A stretch of DNA of 64,000 nt, taken from positions 191,353-255,352 of the forward strand of contig NMRB01000541.1 of the NCBI GenBank assembly GCA_002633025.1, read 5' to 3'. Below are positions 25,154 to 37,515 of the stretch, one piece after another. The notes beneath the pieces were generated by a model. It saw only the letters and a list, made by a program, of their open reading frames with translations. It was not told the DNA's origin and made no database searches. This DNA comes from Notospermus geniculatus (lineage: Eukaryota > Nemertea > Pilidiophora > Heteronemertea > Lineidae). Each line of letters begins with the position of its first letter. Positions within the stretch are counted from its first letter, which is position 1. The translations under genes were made by a program, and so were the position numbers.

Positions 25154-27042
25154 CGAGATTGGTAGTCGTTCAAACAGAATGTCGCCCCACCCTGGTAGTC
25201 AAACCCGTCGCTACGGCACCAATCATCAAGCATCAAGTACCAATGTTGTTGCCCACAAAGCCAACTAGTCATTGCTAGCTTTAGCTAATGCTACATCAAG
25301 AGCACTCTGTTATTTTGAGAGATATTGAAAAAAACCGGAAAACTTTGTGAAGCAGATGATGTCAGGTCTGCATCATACAAGCTGTTCATGTGGCGGTGTA
25401 GGCCGTCGCTTACTTCATGTAGCACACCATGAAAATGAAATGCTAACTCGAATACTGTGAAGCTCATCGCAAACACTTCGCCGCTAGCTATGTCAACATA
25501 GACGAGAATGAACGAACCTTGGTCGTATGTGATGGGACAGGAACGGGAAATGGGAAATGAGATTTCACCGTCATTGAGGTAATTACTTGCTTCGTTTCTT
25601 GGGCAAATATGCCATAAAAAATTCCAGCAGGCCGTGCCGTATTAAAGGTGAAACTTTAGTGTAAACTGAAAGACACGCTGCCTGTATTATAATGACAATG
25701 AGGAAGCAAGCGTGGTCATAATCTATTGACCATTATACGAGGGATGTGGAGTAATGAGATTATTCAAAGATAAAGGTCAATTAAAGGCACATTAATTGTC
25801 GTTATTCATGGTGTGGTGTTGGTCTTGGATAAAGGGAGGTGTAGCCATTGGTTGTATGGTCAGCTTAATTGACAAGTGATGGGTCCATTGCTAAGATAAA
25901 TTAACCCTTGGATGATCAAGGTCAGTGTATGTGGAAAATGTAGGTCAAAATCAAGGTCAAATGTCAAGGTCAACTTGGTGGTTCTTCTGAAAAGTACATG
26001 TATTCAGTGATTCTTTATAAATATTGTAGATCTTCTTAGTTGAAGGATGATGAAAAAATATTGATGAGTTTGCTTCTAAGAAGAGCCAAAACAGTCCAGC
26101 AGGTTGTAAATTTCATTTCTTGCCCACATGATGATGTGATCGAATCCTCAATTTCGCGAGGCTGCCGTCAAAATCCAGTGGCTCCACTTAATCTAAGGTT
26201 GGATGAACATTGCAATCTTTCCGATACATTCAACATGATCTATGTGTTGCCTATTTGAGTCATCGTTGATGTACGTTTACGGTCTACTGGATATGGCCAC
26301 CTGGCAGATTGCTTAGAAGTTTCGTTAATTGCATCTTGTAATAGAAGTCGGCAACTTGCTGTCAATGTCCATGGATGAGGTTTTACAGGAGGACTCCTTT
26401 CTGTGAGTGGGCGCTAAACAAAATTCTCTGGCTCTGCAACAGCCCTGCTGGTTGAAGCTATACAGTATGTCAGAAATGCTAACACTCGCAGCCTAACCAT
26501 GAGTGAAGTACACGTGTACCATGCCAAGGCAAGTACTTGCTCAACATAAACAAAGTCTGGTGTATCGGGAATGGCGGCCAGTCTCGGCGATCTGCCGTAG
26601 CTGGGGAGAGGATGAGATCATTAAAACCAGTCTGAGCTGTGGGATTAAGTAAACTGATCAATGCCTTTGGGGAGTCCAGGGTTATATTTCATACGAGCTC
26701 ACGTTAACTAACTAAATCCAGAGTTAATGTATTGCGTGAAGCTTGGTTCAGAGTAAGAAGTATTTGATGTGCCAAGGTAGGCTTAGACTTGGCTGTTTGA
26801 AACGGCTTGCTTCTCAGTAATATCAGACTTCAGAAAGTTTGAAATGAGATTTTGAAACGAAACAAAAAAGTTACTGTCCTCAACCTCGGTGGGGCAGTGT
26901 CGTCAGGTCAGAGAGGTGCCCTCGGTAGACATGCCTGCATAGAGAGACTCCACTGACTGAGGTGTCCTAGCACGGAGATGGTTCCAGGAGATATTCTGGC
27001 CGAGGGGTCTAGTCTGAGGAGTTGGGGTCATAAACGATTGGA
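25154..27042. other. non-coding stretch
   Basis: No gene recognised. Around 25915-25975 the motif AAGGTCA occurs four times. Confidence 0.45.
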
Positions 27043-27118
27043 CATCCTCCCACAGCAGGGCTTTGGTCTCGCTAACACATGAAGTTCATGTGAGTGGATG
27101 AAGAGGAGCGAGGTACAA
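27043..27118. mobile_element. CATCCTCCCAC hairpin element, copy 2 (right end lost)
   Basis: The left end, CATCCTCCCACAGCAGGGCT, and TTGGTCTCGC are intact, and GTGGATGAAGAGGAGCGAG is present. The right end is replaced by GTACAAACACATCC, so the copy is truncated or recombined. Confidence 0.75.
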
Positions 27119-27206
27119 ACACATCCTGATAATATCAGAGGTTCTTGGCGTTCACTTCCTTCAGCACCTTCACGTGCGGTGGCGTAGGAACAAGTGGTAA
27201 GAAGTA

Positions 27207-27381
27207 CAGTGCTTCCTCGCTATTACGAATCCTTCGGGGTCCAAGGGTTAAGTTCGTACAAACGAGGAGTTCGTAATAGCGAGGATTCGTCGGTGAGGGC
27301 AGAAATTTTGGGAGACAAGCGTTGGGTTCGTAATATCCAGGAGTTTGTAAAATTGAGGTTCGTAAGAGCGAGGGAGTACTT
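27207..27381. mobile_element. pogo/Tigger-like MITE
   Basis: Inverted ends: CAGTGCTTCCTCGCTATTAC and, on the other strand, AAGTACTCCCTCGCTCTTAC, each flanked by TA. The interior repeats TTCGTAATAGCGAGG. Ends of the form CAGT-CCTCG-TTACGAA with a TA duplication are familiar from pogo/Tigger relatives. The 114-codon frame over this element is repeat-derived. Confidence 0.75.
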
Positions 27382-30048
27382 TACTGATTTCCTTAGGGAA
27401 GATGTGGTTTGGGTATCAAGCGTCAGATCATCTTCGCCTACTCATCTTGGCTCGATCCTGCCTCCCCATCCATTGAAGGGGAAAACGCCGGCACATGCGA
27501 TGCCTGGAACATACATTGATGAACCGTGCCTCGTATGAATAGCATACATCCCTCCCCACTGCGAGATTGATTCACTCGTGACGAACAGACACGAGGACGC
27601 CAATCACACTACCTGTATCTCGCTGGCTTCGTTAGCATGGCCGTGGCTGCCATTCACGCGATTCTCTACTAGCATTCATGTCGGTAGTGTTAGCAGTGAA
27701 TAGCGTACAATTTGTCCAGCACCACTGGTAATGGAGAATTTATGGATTTTTGCACGATAATATGAAGACTTACTTAATGGAAAGGCAGCCATGTTATCAA
27801 CTCTCACGATTCAATGGCGGCGCCGGATTCACAAGTCGTTGACGATGGTTAAAATTTGATGCAGTAATGTCATTGCCTCACATAGATGAAAGGTTGTGAA
27901 TAACTAGTTTCTATATATTACTTCCTGAAGATGACTGACATACTTGCTTATGTTTGCTATGTCTGATAAAAGGATGTGGGTCCAGCCAGCATCATCAGCA
28001 ACGTCCTGGCAGATTTCCACCAAAGCTTGAATCGTGCTCTTCAAAAGTGGATTTTGCTCGCTTGCGATCAGATCACTTGCGATATCGCAAGCGATCTACA
28101 TGCCACTGATCTTATCGCCAGCCATGGCAGACTTGGAGATATTGGCTTGGTACTGTGGGTGAACACCGCTTGGCGAGAGGATTCCACACATCGCTGTCCA
28201 GCGCATGGTGTCAACAGTTGATTTTGCTTGCATGCATGTGTGCTGCAGGCATTCTCATTTTCTGATTCAATTCGTATTCTGACATGCAGCCCTCTGTCAG
28301 TTTAGGACCAGTCCTTCGTTTTGATTTCCTTCAGACAGAAATTTGAATCCTATTTGTTTGCATGTGAGCATTTCAGTTTGAACGTGGACAAAGACTGCAA
28401 TACACTTATTGCATCACCAACACATAGATCTCCGTCATCTTAAGGTGGTAGCTGCATCAGGATCATGAAAGCTGTATGTCATTTGATCGTTGTGCTAATT
28501 GCATCCCCTCGGGCGCCTAAGGAGTCACAGTGACTCAGATGACTCTCCTCGACTGGGGAGGCAATGTAATACAATCCATGAGCACTGCGTTTATCTGCAC
28601 GATTTGCGATTCAAGTTGAACTTTTTGACAACTCATCAGAGGTCAGTATAATATTTGTAAAGTCCCAGTGACTCATTGGACGGATTTGTGGGGGATGATT
28701 ATATGGTTGAATTCAGCAGTCGTGATGATTTTACACGTGTTTTGAAATTCGACAGGCACGTCATTTCCTTGTATTTCATCTGAAGGAAGTCCTCTTTATG
28801 ATGAGGCATTGAAAACCTCGCACTCTCGGCGTGGACGCTTTCTCTGAAAGTTGAGACATCTCCACATTGTCATCAATGACACAGCATCCCTCCAGAGGTG
28901 AAAAGCAGCATCTCCATGTGTGGCTAGTGGGGGCACAGTTGGTGGCAGTAACAGCCTACTCTACACAACAGTGTCGGCCTACTTGGTAGTACACGATAGG
29001 GCTGTTATTACAATCAGCCACACCCCCATTGATTTAAGTGAAGCTACTCCCTTTTAGGATCGGAATACAGATTGAGACTGGTTTTCACCTGAGCAGAACG
29101 ATACAACTGGTTCTTTGACATAAGGGCAATATTCCCTGGCATCGACTCTAAGTAACTTCCAAGTTAATGATGATTCCTGCCCATCGAGTCACTCCAAGTG
29201 CCTCAGGAACAAAATGATTCGTACCCACTCATCGTTTGTTATGGTTGCCATCCAGAGTTGTAGAGATGGATCCTTCGTGAAGAAAGATAAATATTATGCC
29301 TGTAATAAAGTCAGCAGCTCTATCGTCACAGATTCCTCACAATCCTTCCTTGAGTAGAATCTATGCCTTGTTCACTTTTTGTGCCACATTCATTGGATAA
29401 AAATCTTCTGTATGCTACCAGCATGCCTAGGCGTAGCTTAGTAACATTCTTATTTCGTGATATCATCGCTTGCTCTCTTATGAAACCGTAATTAAACCAA
29501 AAAGGTGGCCTACTCATGATGTCGGTTTGCCAGCGAGCTTGAAGGACACAGATTTCAGAAAGCAAAATGTTAATGTTGAGTTGCGTTCCCGGTGATTCCT
29601 TCTTCTGTGATATAAAACTGCTGATCTGGCAGCATTCAGATCAGCCACACACATTTCAATGGATTTCCTGTCGGTGAAGGAACTCTCCAACACCAAGGTT
29701 TGTCATTCTAACTCAAAGTCCACATTGAAATAGCACTCCGTTGTTGAAGAAGCGTGGAAGGAAATTGCATAGCTTGACACTTCTTTCCTAACTCACCAAT
29801 CTAAATGAACTTGTCTGACAAACAAAGGCCGGGGAGATGAATGTCGTCCCCCACGCCTCGCCTTCGTCAGGCCACCAGTGATTTGATAGATGACTTCACA
29901 CGATAAACAAGGATCTGTCGGCATGAAGGCGGCGGGTCAGGGATGTTATTGTGGTGGAACTCGGGCAGTTTTGCTGGGAAGCCTCTGTGCAATAAAGTTA
30001 CACTGCATGGCTGTCTCGTAGGATTGTCCTGACTCTTATTTGATGGCT
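27382..30048. other. non-coding stretch
   Basis: No gene recognised. CTTGCGATATCGCAAG near 28075-28095 is a short perfect palindrome. Confidence 0.45.
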
Positions 30049-30217
30049 GGGTCATTCAGTACAAAGGTCATTCAGAATGAAGGTCATTCAGTATGAAGGT
30101 CATTCAGAATGAAGGTCATTTAGTAAAAAGGTCATTTACTATGAAGGTCATTCAGTACAAAGGTCATTCACATGAAGGTCAATCAGAAAGAAGGTCATTC
30201 CGTATGAAGGTCATTCG
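30049..30217 (+). repeat. 16-bp minisatellite, GGTCATTCAGTATGAA
   Basis: About ten and a half units with scattered substitutions. Each unit junction makes AAGGTCA, the extended half-site of monomer-binding nuclear receptors. No gene is adjacent. Confidence 0.92.
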
Positions 30218-30632
30218 TTACAAGTATGAGCAGCAGTCTTCCTCCATAGGTCTATTTGTGGAGAGTTAGTAATACATGATGGACCACAAAGATGACCAGC
30301 CAAGTAGGCCTGCCTACACTCCCTTCGTCAACTGACCTGATACACCGACATGGACTGATGTAAACAAGGTAAATTTGATGTGGTGTGGAAGTTCATTATG
30401 GGGTCAATCGAAACTCAACCCATCCTCATGGACCTGAAACCCATCATTTTGTGAACTCTGTACTTGATGACTGATGTTTGGTCATTTGATGACTACAAAT
30501 TTACTCCAAATTGATTCAATTACCATTTCGATTATGTTACCATCATTTGGTGAGGTATCCCTCCTCGATGACCCATATCATCAAAGCTATTGGCAAAGTG
30601 TTGGACATTTTCACAATTTGAATGTAAGCAAT

Positions 30633-30732
30633 AATAATGAAGAAATTTGATAACACCTTTTTCATGATCAACTAAGAGACTAGCTTTCGACCCCTACTAG
30701 GTCTTCATCAGGTCTGATGGAAAATATTGGTT
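30633..30732 (-). mobile_element. 100-bp Penelope-like remnant with hammerhead ribozyme-like core
   Basis: A 100-bp segment is flanked by perfect 12-bp direct repeats, AATGTAAGCAAT (30621-30632 and 30733-30744), so it is an insertion. On the - strand it contains CTGATGA (30705-30711), a stem II GACC-loop-GGTC (with one extra A), then GAAA (30685-30688), GCTA and GTCT, the last pairing with AGAC just before CTGATGA. This is the order of a type I hammerhead ribozyme with a minimal stem III (AGCT, self-complementary). Minimal hammerheads are known from the terminal regions of Penelope-like retroelements and from retrozymes. No reverse transcriptase is present; the copy is presumably a very short truncated insertion. 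The fold was done by hand. Confidence 0.72.
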
Positions 30733-30755
30733 AATGTAAGCAATGAACTTGAATG

Positions 30756-30840
30756 AACTTAGGCTGTCGGAACAGCATAGTGTAAACACTGGCACCATTC
30801 CCCTCCTAAGGTTGTGGGTTCAAATCCTTGTCTGACCCAT
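30756..30840 (+). repeat. possible tRNA-like SINE head
   Basis: GTGGGTTCAAATCC near 30816 matches Pol III box B. About 50 bases upstream lies CAGCATAGTGTAAAC, a weak box A. No cloverleaf was built, and it could be chance. Confidence 0.3.
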
Positions 30841-31350
30841 TTCCTCATCTGACAGAATAGACAGCTCTCTTCCACTCCACAGTTCTGAAGGACTCTGACT
30901 TCCTCCTACATCACCCATTTTGTCTATTGACCAAAAATGCCATCAGCCACACAGCTCTCAGTTCAGTTCTTATGAAGTATTTCAGACACAAATTGTGCTC
31001 TTATCACTTCTGTATCCACCCCAAACTCCTTCTCCAAGATTGTATCTTGATTTAGACTGACACACCAAGAGTCAAACCTGAAGAAACTGGTGATCCGCTT
31101 ACTGCCCTGAGCCATGTCGGAATATGATTATCAATCTGATGTGCTTTATGGACTTCTTGGAAGGACATTATGCTGAGATAAGGAATGGAATTTCCTGGGT
31201 TTTTGCTGAGGAACGTGCAGTGGACATAACGGACAGACTTTCTTCATACACCCTTCATATAATGTGGTGTTGGGTGTTCAAAGCTGATGTAGAATGAGGA
31301 AATTCAATTCTAAGTGTTCATGGCCACAGAAAGAATTCGGTCACAGTTGA

Positions 31351-31525
31351 CAGCACCTGACGGGGCAGCACCATGACATCCCGTATGTCATTTCATGATG
31401 TCTGGACGTGAGACGAAAAAAAAATCAAATTGTTTCACGGCATCATGATCACTGAAACAACCGTATTTTTATTCGAGTCACATCATGGGGTGCGGGACAT
31501 CATGACGCTGACCCGTCAGGTGCTG
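31351..31525. mobile_element. CAGCACCTGACGGG MITE
   Basis: Inverted ends CAGCACCTGACGGGGCAGC and GCTGACCCGTCAGGTGCTG, one mismatch over 19 bp. Further inverted pairing runs around GACATCCCGTATGTC/GGGACATCATGAC. No clear target duplication. Confidence 0.75.
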
Positions 31526-31609
31526 CACTCTTTTGGAGTGATAATTCCTTTGATGATGTCAAAAGGGGAAATTTTAGTTCCAACATTAGCCGCTGATTTA
31601 TAAAGGAAT

Positions 31610-31889
31610 GATCTGTTGCAGGACTGGATGATTAGAGGAAGGATCTGTTGCAGGACTGGATGATCAGAGGAAGGATCTGTTGCAGGACTGGATGATTAGA
31701 GGAAGGATCTGTTGCAGGACTGGATGATCAGAGGAAGGATCTGTTGCAGGACTGGATGATCAGAGGAAGGATCTGTTGCAGGACTGGATGATTAGAGGAA
31801 GGATCTGTTGCAGGACTGGATGATTAGAGGAAGGATCTGTTGCAGGACTGGATGATTAGAGGAAGGATCTGTTGCAGGACTGGATGATT
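31610..31889 (+). repeat. 32-bp minisatellite, almost nine copies
   Basis: The unit GATCTGTTGCAGGACTGGAT plus GATYAGAGGAAG is nearly perfect across 280 bp. Copies differ mainly by GATTAGA or GATCAGA at one base. Very low divergence points to recent expansion, and copy number in an assembly of this kind is uncertain. Confidence 0.95.
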
Positions 31890-33129
31890 GACTGGAAATG
31901 CATTTTCAAATCAACTGCTTTGAAGAATAAATTGATATGCAGCAGATGTGGAATAAATCATTAATATATAATATATGACACACAACAGGCCATAAAATCC
32001 AAATACTACCATTAAACCAAAGAAATATGAACCTGAACCTGCTCATTTAATCGCCTTACATAAATCAAAGGCAAAATGAGCTGGAATTTATTCACTATGT
32101 TCTTTTGTTTGATGTTGCTATGTATTAATGACATACTAGTAGAAAATGGAGCTCATCCTCTATGCGGCTGTTATTGACAGGTGAAGCATCGTAGTGATGT
32201 ACTGATGCCATGTAGTTCAGCGCAGGCAGATGTCTTATGGGGAAATGAACGATGCTTTGGTGCTTCAAGACTTGACTTGCTACAGACAGTTACGCAGAAC
32301 TCAAATTGCTCTGGTCAGAGACAGCCTGTCGGTTGTAATGAGAAGTGCTTCAGCTATGTCCATTACGTACCCATTCGGAGTCAAGTTAGGATGAAACAGT
32401 GGACCAGTTAAAAATTGAGCAGACAGGTTTTAATGCAACATCCCCATCAGTTCCTATCTTACAGTTATCATAAACTTTTTCCTGATATTAATGACGTAGT
32501 GCAGTCATTTTTCACACTTTTATCCGTTCTGACGAGAAGCATACGTGATAAGAAACAATCCTGGCGACCAGGATCGCGGAAAAGTCGCCCGACGGCCGCG
32601 GCACAGATGCAGTTTCCTGGTTTCTTTGGAACAGCACTTTCTCCAATGATTCAGCATACTGTCATCGTTCAGTATTTTTCGCTGCTGCTGCTGGTGCTGT
32701 GTGCCAAGACCTGTCAACATTTGACAAATATTTGAATGAATGTTCCTTAGGTAGCTAAAACAAACAATCTTTCTTCAAATGATTTCCATAAATCTCACAC
32801 AAAATTAGAGAAATCTTCCATAGAAGATGTCGTCTGCTTATGGAAAATGTCGTCTGCTAAAGCGCGGTTTTGAGTAGAAGAACAGTGTGCTGTTGTCTTT
32901 GTCGATTACAGCTGTCTCGGCCATTGTTTGTTTATTTCACAGCCTGTTGCTATCGGCATGGAGCCTAGCGTTTGATTCATGTTCAGAGGACTTAATTGAG
33001 GAAAAAGTCTGATATTTAAGCTTTCGATAGGAGAGCATGTACCGATATCACAAATAAATAGGACTGGAATTTCGTCACACTCACAAAATAGCGCTGATGA
33101 GTACTTCATTTCCGGTCATTGTTTAATAA
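31890..33129. other. non-coding stretch
   Basis: No gene recognised. The frames at 32181-32411 and 32415-32735 lack any family signature. Confidence 0.45.
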
Positions 33130-33230
33130 TTTCAAATGTTTTTCCACGCAATAATTACATCAAAAATGATAAACACATTATTTCAAATGTTGTTTTTCGC
33201 GCAGTTATTACATCAAAAATGATAAACACT
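33130..33230 (+). repeat. 51-bp tandem duplication
   Basis: Two copies starting TTTCAAATGT and sharing ATTACATCAAAAATGATAAA, with small differences. Confidence 0.8.
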
Positions 33231-35010
33231 TGTTTGTTTGGGATGGGACTTAATTGTATTCCATCAAAACTTTTAGATACGTTTTAAATACTGTAATTTG
33301 GCTGGCCTACATGTATGTTTCAATAGGAGTGTATGGGAAGGATGAGCCAATACAAACCTCGTTCGCAGGGGTTCATCGTTCCTAATTCTTTATCATTACA
33401 GCTTGAGTGGACATACCTGGGACGTGGTTGGCACTACCTTTCAAATATGTCCTCTCAACATTGTGATGGTGTCAGATTTCAATGCTTAGAATTTGAAGTG
33501 AATTTAATATATCTGACAGGCTCTCGAGTTCTGATTTAGAACCTTTTGAAAACACTTTGACCACTTGTGTTTACTTTTGGTACTTTTAGTGGTAGCAACT
33601 CCGAACATGCATACTTTCATTGCTTTTGAGCAAGCATCCCGTGATTTTATGACATAAATGTCCGCTGATTGTAATTATCAAGTAATAATTCACGAAAATC
33701 ACCAACTCAACCTATTTCACTGCGACTGCATTTAAAACCACAACTTCATCATTTTGTATAATAAGCTGCGATGCACTTAATTCTCATTGGTTGGCCTAAT
33801 TTCAAGTAATAATCTATGTAATTTGCTTTCGAAAACATTTTATGAAAATCGTGCTCCGCTTGACAATAGAAATGAATCAGAACCCGCCATCGTTGGTAAT
33901 TAAATTCCGAAATCTCCGTGTGTCAATTAAGCCGAGACTTATTACTGATCATTTGGATTTCCTGGTCTCTGTTCCATCCTAATATCACCGTACATGCGTG
34001 TACATTTATGTACAGTAACCTTGTGTAATGCACAGACAACAATTGCCAATCTTGACTGGTCTTTTACGGCTTGACGTGTATTGGCATCTTTGTCAAAAAT
34101 TAAAACGGAAATTCGGTAGTATTGTATCGTAATTACTGAAAAAATTGCGATGGTGCGCAATTTCTTGCAAGACAATTCTTGAATTTGGCCGCATTGTGTC
34201 GACGCATGTCGGGAAATGTTCCATTTGGCAGACAAATTGTGTTTTAATACATGACTCATGTTACATCTTGGGAGAGAAAAATTCGGCATGACGCCTCAAT
34301 GGCGGAAAGAAGACGGGGTCCATTAGTTCCAGTGACCCAATCACGGTGCGAGTCACTTCCGTTTCTGGCTCTTCTGCCTTACTTCAACCGGTGCCATGTC
34401 CGTTCTAGCGAGGTCGGACACTTGTGAAGTAATATTACGTACGCAAACTTTGTACTTTTATGCGGCGGTGAGGTGCGGTATTCTACTTGATTTAGCACCA
34501 TTACAATCAGTGCCGGACGATCTCTGATGTATAGCAGTGATTATAACGTCTACTCATAACGCTGCCACACTTTTTTGTCCCGCATACGCCGCATAATTAT
34601 CCCGTCATACTTTCCTTTTGCATGTTCACGAGAGTTTCCTGGTGTCTAAACACTCTGCAATTATCATGAGAGTTCTTATGAAAAATCGATTCGTGACACG
34701 AGACTCATTGTCGCGAAAGATCGAGTAAAAAACGAGGTGAGATTGAATCGGTAATTTGCTTGAAAAAGCCGTGCTCTATCGTTGTGGTTGGTGTTTGGTA
34801 ATTGGCCGTCTTTATTGGGAGTCGATTTTGTGAAATAGCGGGGGATGGCTGACCGCTGTAGCCGGGTTCTCTTTGTAGTTTAGCAGAATACCAAGCTAGA
34901 TGTTGTCAGGTTGATTTCTAAGAAACCAGTCATGTTCAAGTGAAGCTATTCTACCAAGTCATAATGTCGGCCATGTAGGAATGCAATAGGACAGCTGTCG
35001 CTGGAGGAAA
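33231..35010. other. non-coding stretch, nothing recognised
   Basis: No supported gene. Confidence 0.45.
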
Positions 35011-35167
35011 TCTTGCTGTGGAAAGACAGTTTTAGATGTAGTGGCCTGGAAACCTTGCTGTGGAAAGATAGTCTTAGATGTAGTGGCCTGGAATCCTTGC
35101 TGTGGAAAGACATTCTTAGATGTAGTGGCATGGACACCTTAATGTGCAAGAACAGTGTGAGATGTGG
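35011..35167 (+). repeat. 42-45 bp minisatellite, four copies
   Basis: The unit contains CTTGCTGTGGAAAGA and TTAGATGTAGTGGC. The last copy is diverged. Both strands are open across it and give repetitive frames that are not genes. Confidence 0.88.
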
Positions 35168-36160
35168 CTTCCTTTTCTCAGAGCCATCACTAGTTTTTGG
35201 CCCCCGGTGTTTAGGGTTGGGTTCACGGTTGAAATTCTCCCATTTTAGACCAGCAATTTTAGAAATTCTGACAAATCTTCAAGTCTTGGAAGATACCATT
35301 GTGAGTTTGATGAAATGTTGATGCAGGATTTCAAATATTTTATGACGCAACCCCGTAAGACAATATGAATCCAATTAAATCCCACAATGACGTGAGCTGT
35401 CTTTGTCTTCAACAAATTACAAATCCATCAAATCCAAACCTTGTTGATTTTTCAAATTTTTGTCATTTGAATTCCGTGATTAGAAAAGAATGTTGACAAG
35501 ACGTCTCATTCTGATGATGACATCTCAAGACGTTGTCAGATTCACGTCTTTTATCTTCGCGAGGTGAAACGATCTTCTGAAGTCAAGATTGGCATTTTTG
35601 AATTTTCACTATTTGAAATTTAACGAGACTGAGTCAGGTTCTTGCTTTGATATTGAAAGTTTATGACTTCCAAGATGTAATTTCAATTTTTCGTGTTGTT
35701 CGGTTTCGGTTGACATTGCACATCGCAGTTTCAGTTTCCCATCGTGTGATTGGCTAATAATGCCGTTATGATAAACAGCGGCCATTACAGTGAGAATTCC
35801 ACACTTCAGAACCTCCAAATGCCTACATACACTGACGTTCCGATACTCAACGTTGAAAATATTTAGAGTGGCGTTTGCAATATGCCAGATCGCGAGTGTT
35901 AAATCATTGTAATGGAATGCGGAGAGCTAAGAAGTGTTATTAAACGAGAACCGAAGGAACAATGGACGCCATTCTCACCGCTGAAACAAAACCATGACTC
36001 AACATTTTTTCACAGCAAGCGAGCTCTGATGAGTTGAACAACTGTCGAGAGGAAGATACCGCCCATGTGACATCTTGCCTCCCCGTGGGGGGCTGACTGT
36101 ACCAGACCTAAGACAAGTTTTGTTCACCCCTTCCTCGCTGAAATCACACCGATGCACAAC
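35168..36160. other. non-coding stretch, nothing recognised
   Basis: No supported gene. Confidence 0.45.
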
Positions 36161-36333
36161 CAGGGACGGATCCAGTATTTCGGAAAAGAGGGGCACACTG
36201 TTCTAGAAACATTGAAATCAGCGGTGAATTTCAGTGATTTGCTCCAAATTTCAGAATTTCACAGTCGATTTTACAGATTTGTTGGCCGAAAGGCCAAATG
36301 TGTGGTGGATGCGCCCCCTTGGATCCGCGGCTG
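36161..36333 (+). mobile_element. GGATCC-end MITE, copy 2
   Basis: Starts CAGGGACGGATCCAG and ends TTGGATCCGCGGCTG. The interior is collinear with copies at 3.9 kb and 58.5 kb. One frame stays open through most of it (SAVNFSDLLQISEFH), and the same peptide is readable in the 58.5-kb copy. Confidence 0.78.
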
Positions 36334-36854
36334 ATAGTCATCCTGGTAGTCATGGCAGTTGCCTCATCATCTCATGATGTCAGTCAAACTGGAGCTAGCT
36401 GTGGATGCACCAACACTCAGTCTGTCAGAGATACATCTATCTTTAGAACCATGTTGTAACCTGACGATTACCTGGTCAGAACGTGCAGAAATTAGCAGAA
36501 TGCTAGAACTATGAGACATCAGCATTTTTTGTTGCATGGTTGGTTTCTTGGGGACAGAAAGTTGATGATGGGTTGAAACATGAAACCGTAACCGATGGCG
36601 ATTCGATTTCCCCTGCATTCAAAAAATGATCTTATGATTCATTGATTGTTTTATTTCATCAAGTACTTTTAGGACAAGGATCTCGATGGCCCAGTAAAGG
36701 CTGATCAAGTGGGGTACTAGTATATGTACTTTTAGGTCATCAACCAATTTATTCAACCCAAGTTGGCAAAGCTTCTTCCTTTATACATGTATCAATGGGA
36801 AAGTCAGGTCCCTACTTGATTCTCATCCCAATGTGTCATGCTTAGTTGGTTGAG
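36334..36854. other. non-coding stretch, nothing recognised
   Basis: No supported gene. Confidence 0.4.
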
Positions 36855-37515
36855 AATGGTTGGCTGCACTTTGGCAGAAGGGCTACTCTTGCAATGAATG
36901 GTTGGCTGCACTTTGGCAGTAGGCCTACTATTGCAGTGGATGGTTGGCAGTAGTCTACTATTGCAATGAATGGTTGGCAGCACTTCGGTGTAGGCCTACT
37001 ATTGCGGTGGATGGTTGGCTGTAGTATACTGTTGGAGTGAATGGTTGACTGCACTTTGGTCAGGTCTGTCCGGACGCGGTATATCGAGTATACTCGTTTT
37101 TACGAGTGCACAATCCCACAATGCAGTTCGTTTACCCATACTCGCTAAACCAACTCTACTCGAAGAATCAAGTAGGCTATCCCACAATGCATCGGTCGAG
37201 TCCTGATCTGAATCTCCTACGCGAAAACGCGAGTAAAGCACATTTTGACTTGAATCTGCCCACAAAAATTCGCTTCATTACTACAAATTTAGCACATTTA
37301 TGGCATAATTTTGCTNCGGACAGACCTGTTGGTGGTAGCCCTCTATTGCAGTGAATGGTTGGCTGCACTTAGGTGGTAGTCCTCTATTGCAATGAATAGT
37401 TGGCTGCACTTAGGTGGCGGGCCTACGGTTGCAGTGAATGGTTGTGTGCAATTTGGTGGTGGGCCTACTATTGCAGTGAATGGTTGGCTGCATTTGGCAG
37501 TAGGCCTACTCTTGT
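36855..37515 (+). repeat. minisatellite of about 42 bp, interrupted by a MITE
   Basis: Around ten diverged units with consensus blocks GAATGGTTGGCTGCACTTTGG and TAGGCCTACTATTGCAGT; some units lack about 10 bp. The array is split by the insertion at 37061-37328. Neighbouring intact units show the empty site. Confidence 0.9.
37061..37328. mobile_element. CAGGTCTGTCCG element with 5-bp duplication, nested in minisatellite
   Basis: Ends CAGGTCTGTCCG and CGGACAGACCTG are exact inverses. TTGGT flanks both sides (37056-37060, 37329-37333). Removing the element plus one TTGGT restores GCACTTTGGTGGTAG, close to neighbouring units. The interior has CGAGTATACTCG and two copies of TCCCACAATGCA. One N at 37316 falls just inside the right end. 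The 5-bp duplication with a CAG end suggests hAT5, as for 10738-11061. Confidence 0.85.

Noticed and set aside
30049-30217. CRISPR-like array
   Set aside because: A contiguous 16-bp tandem repeat without spacers in animal DNA; it is a minisatellite.
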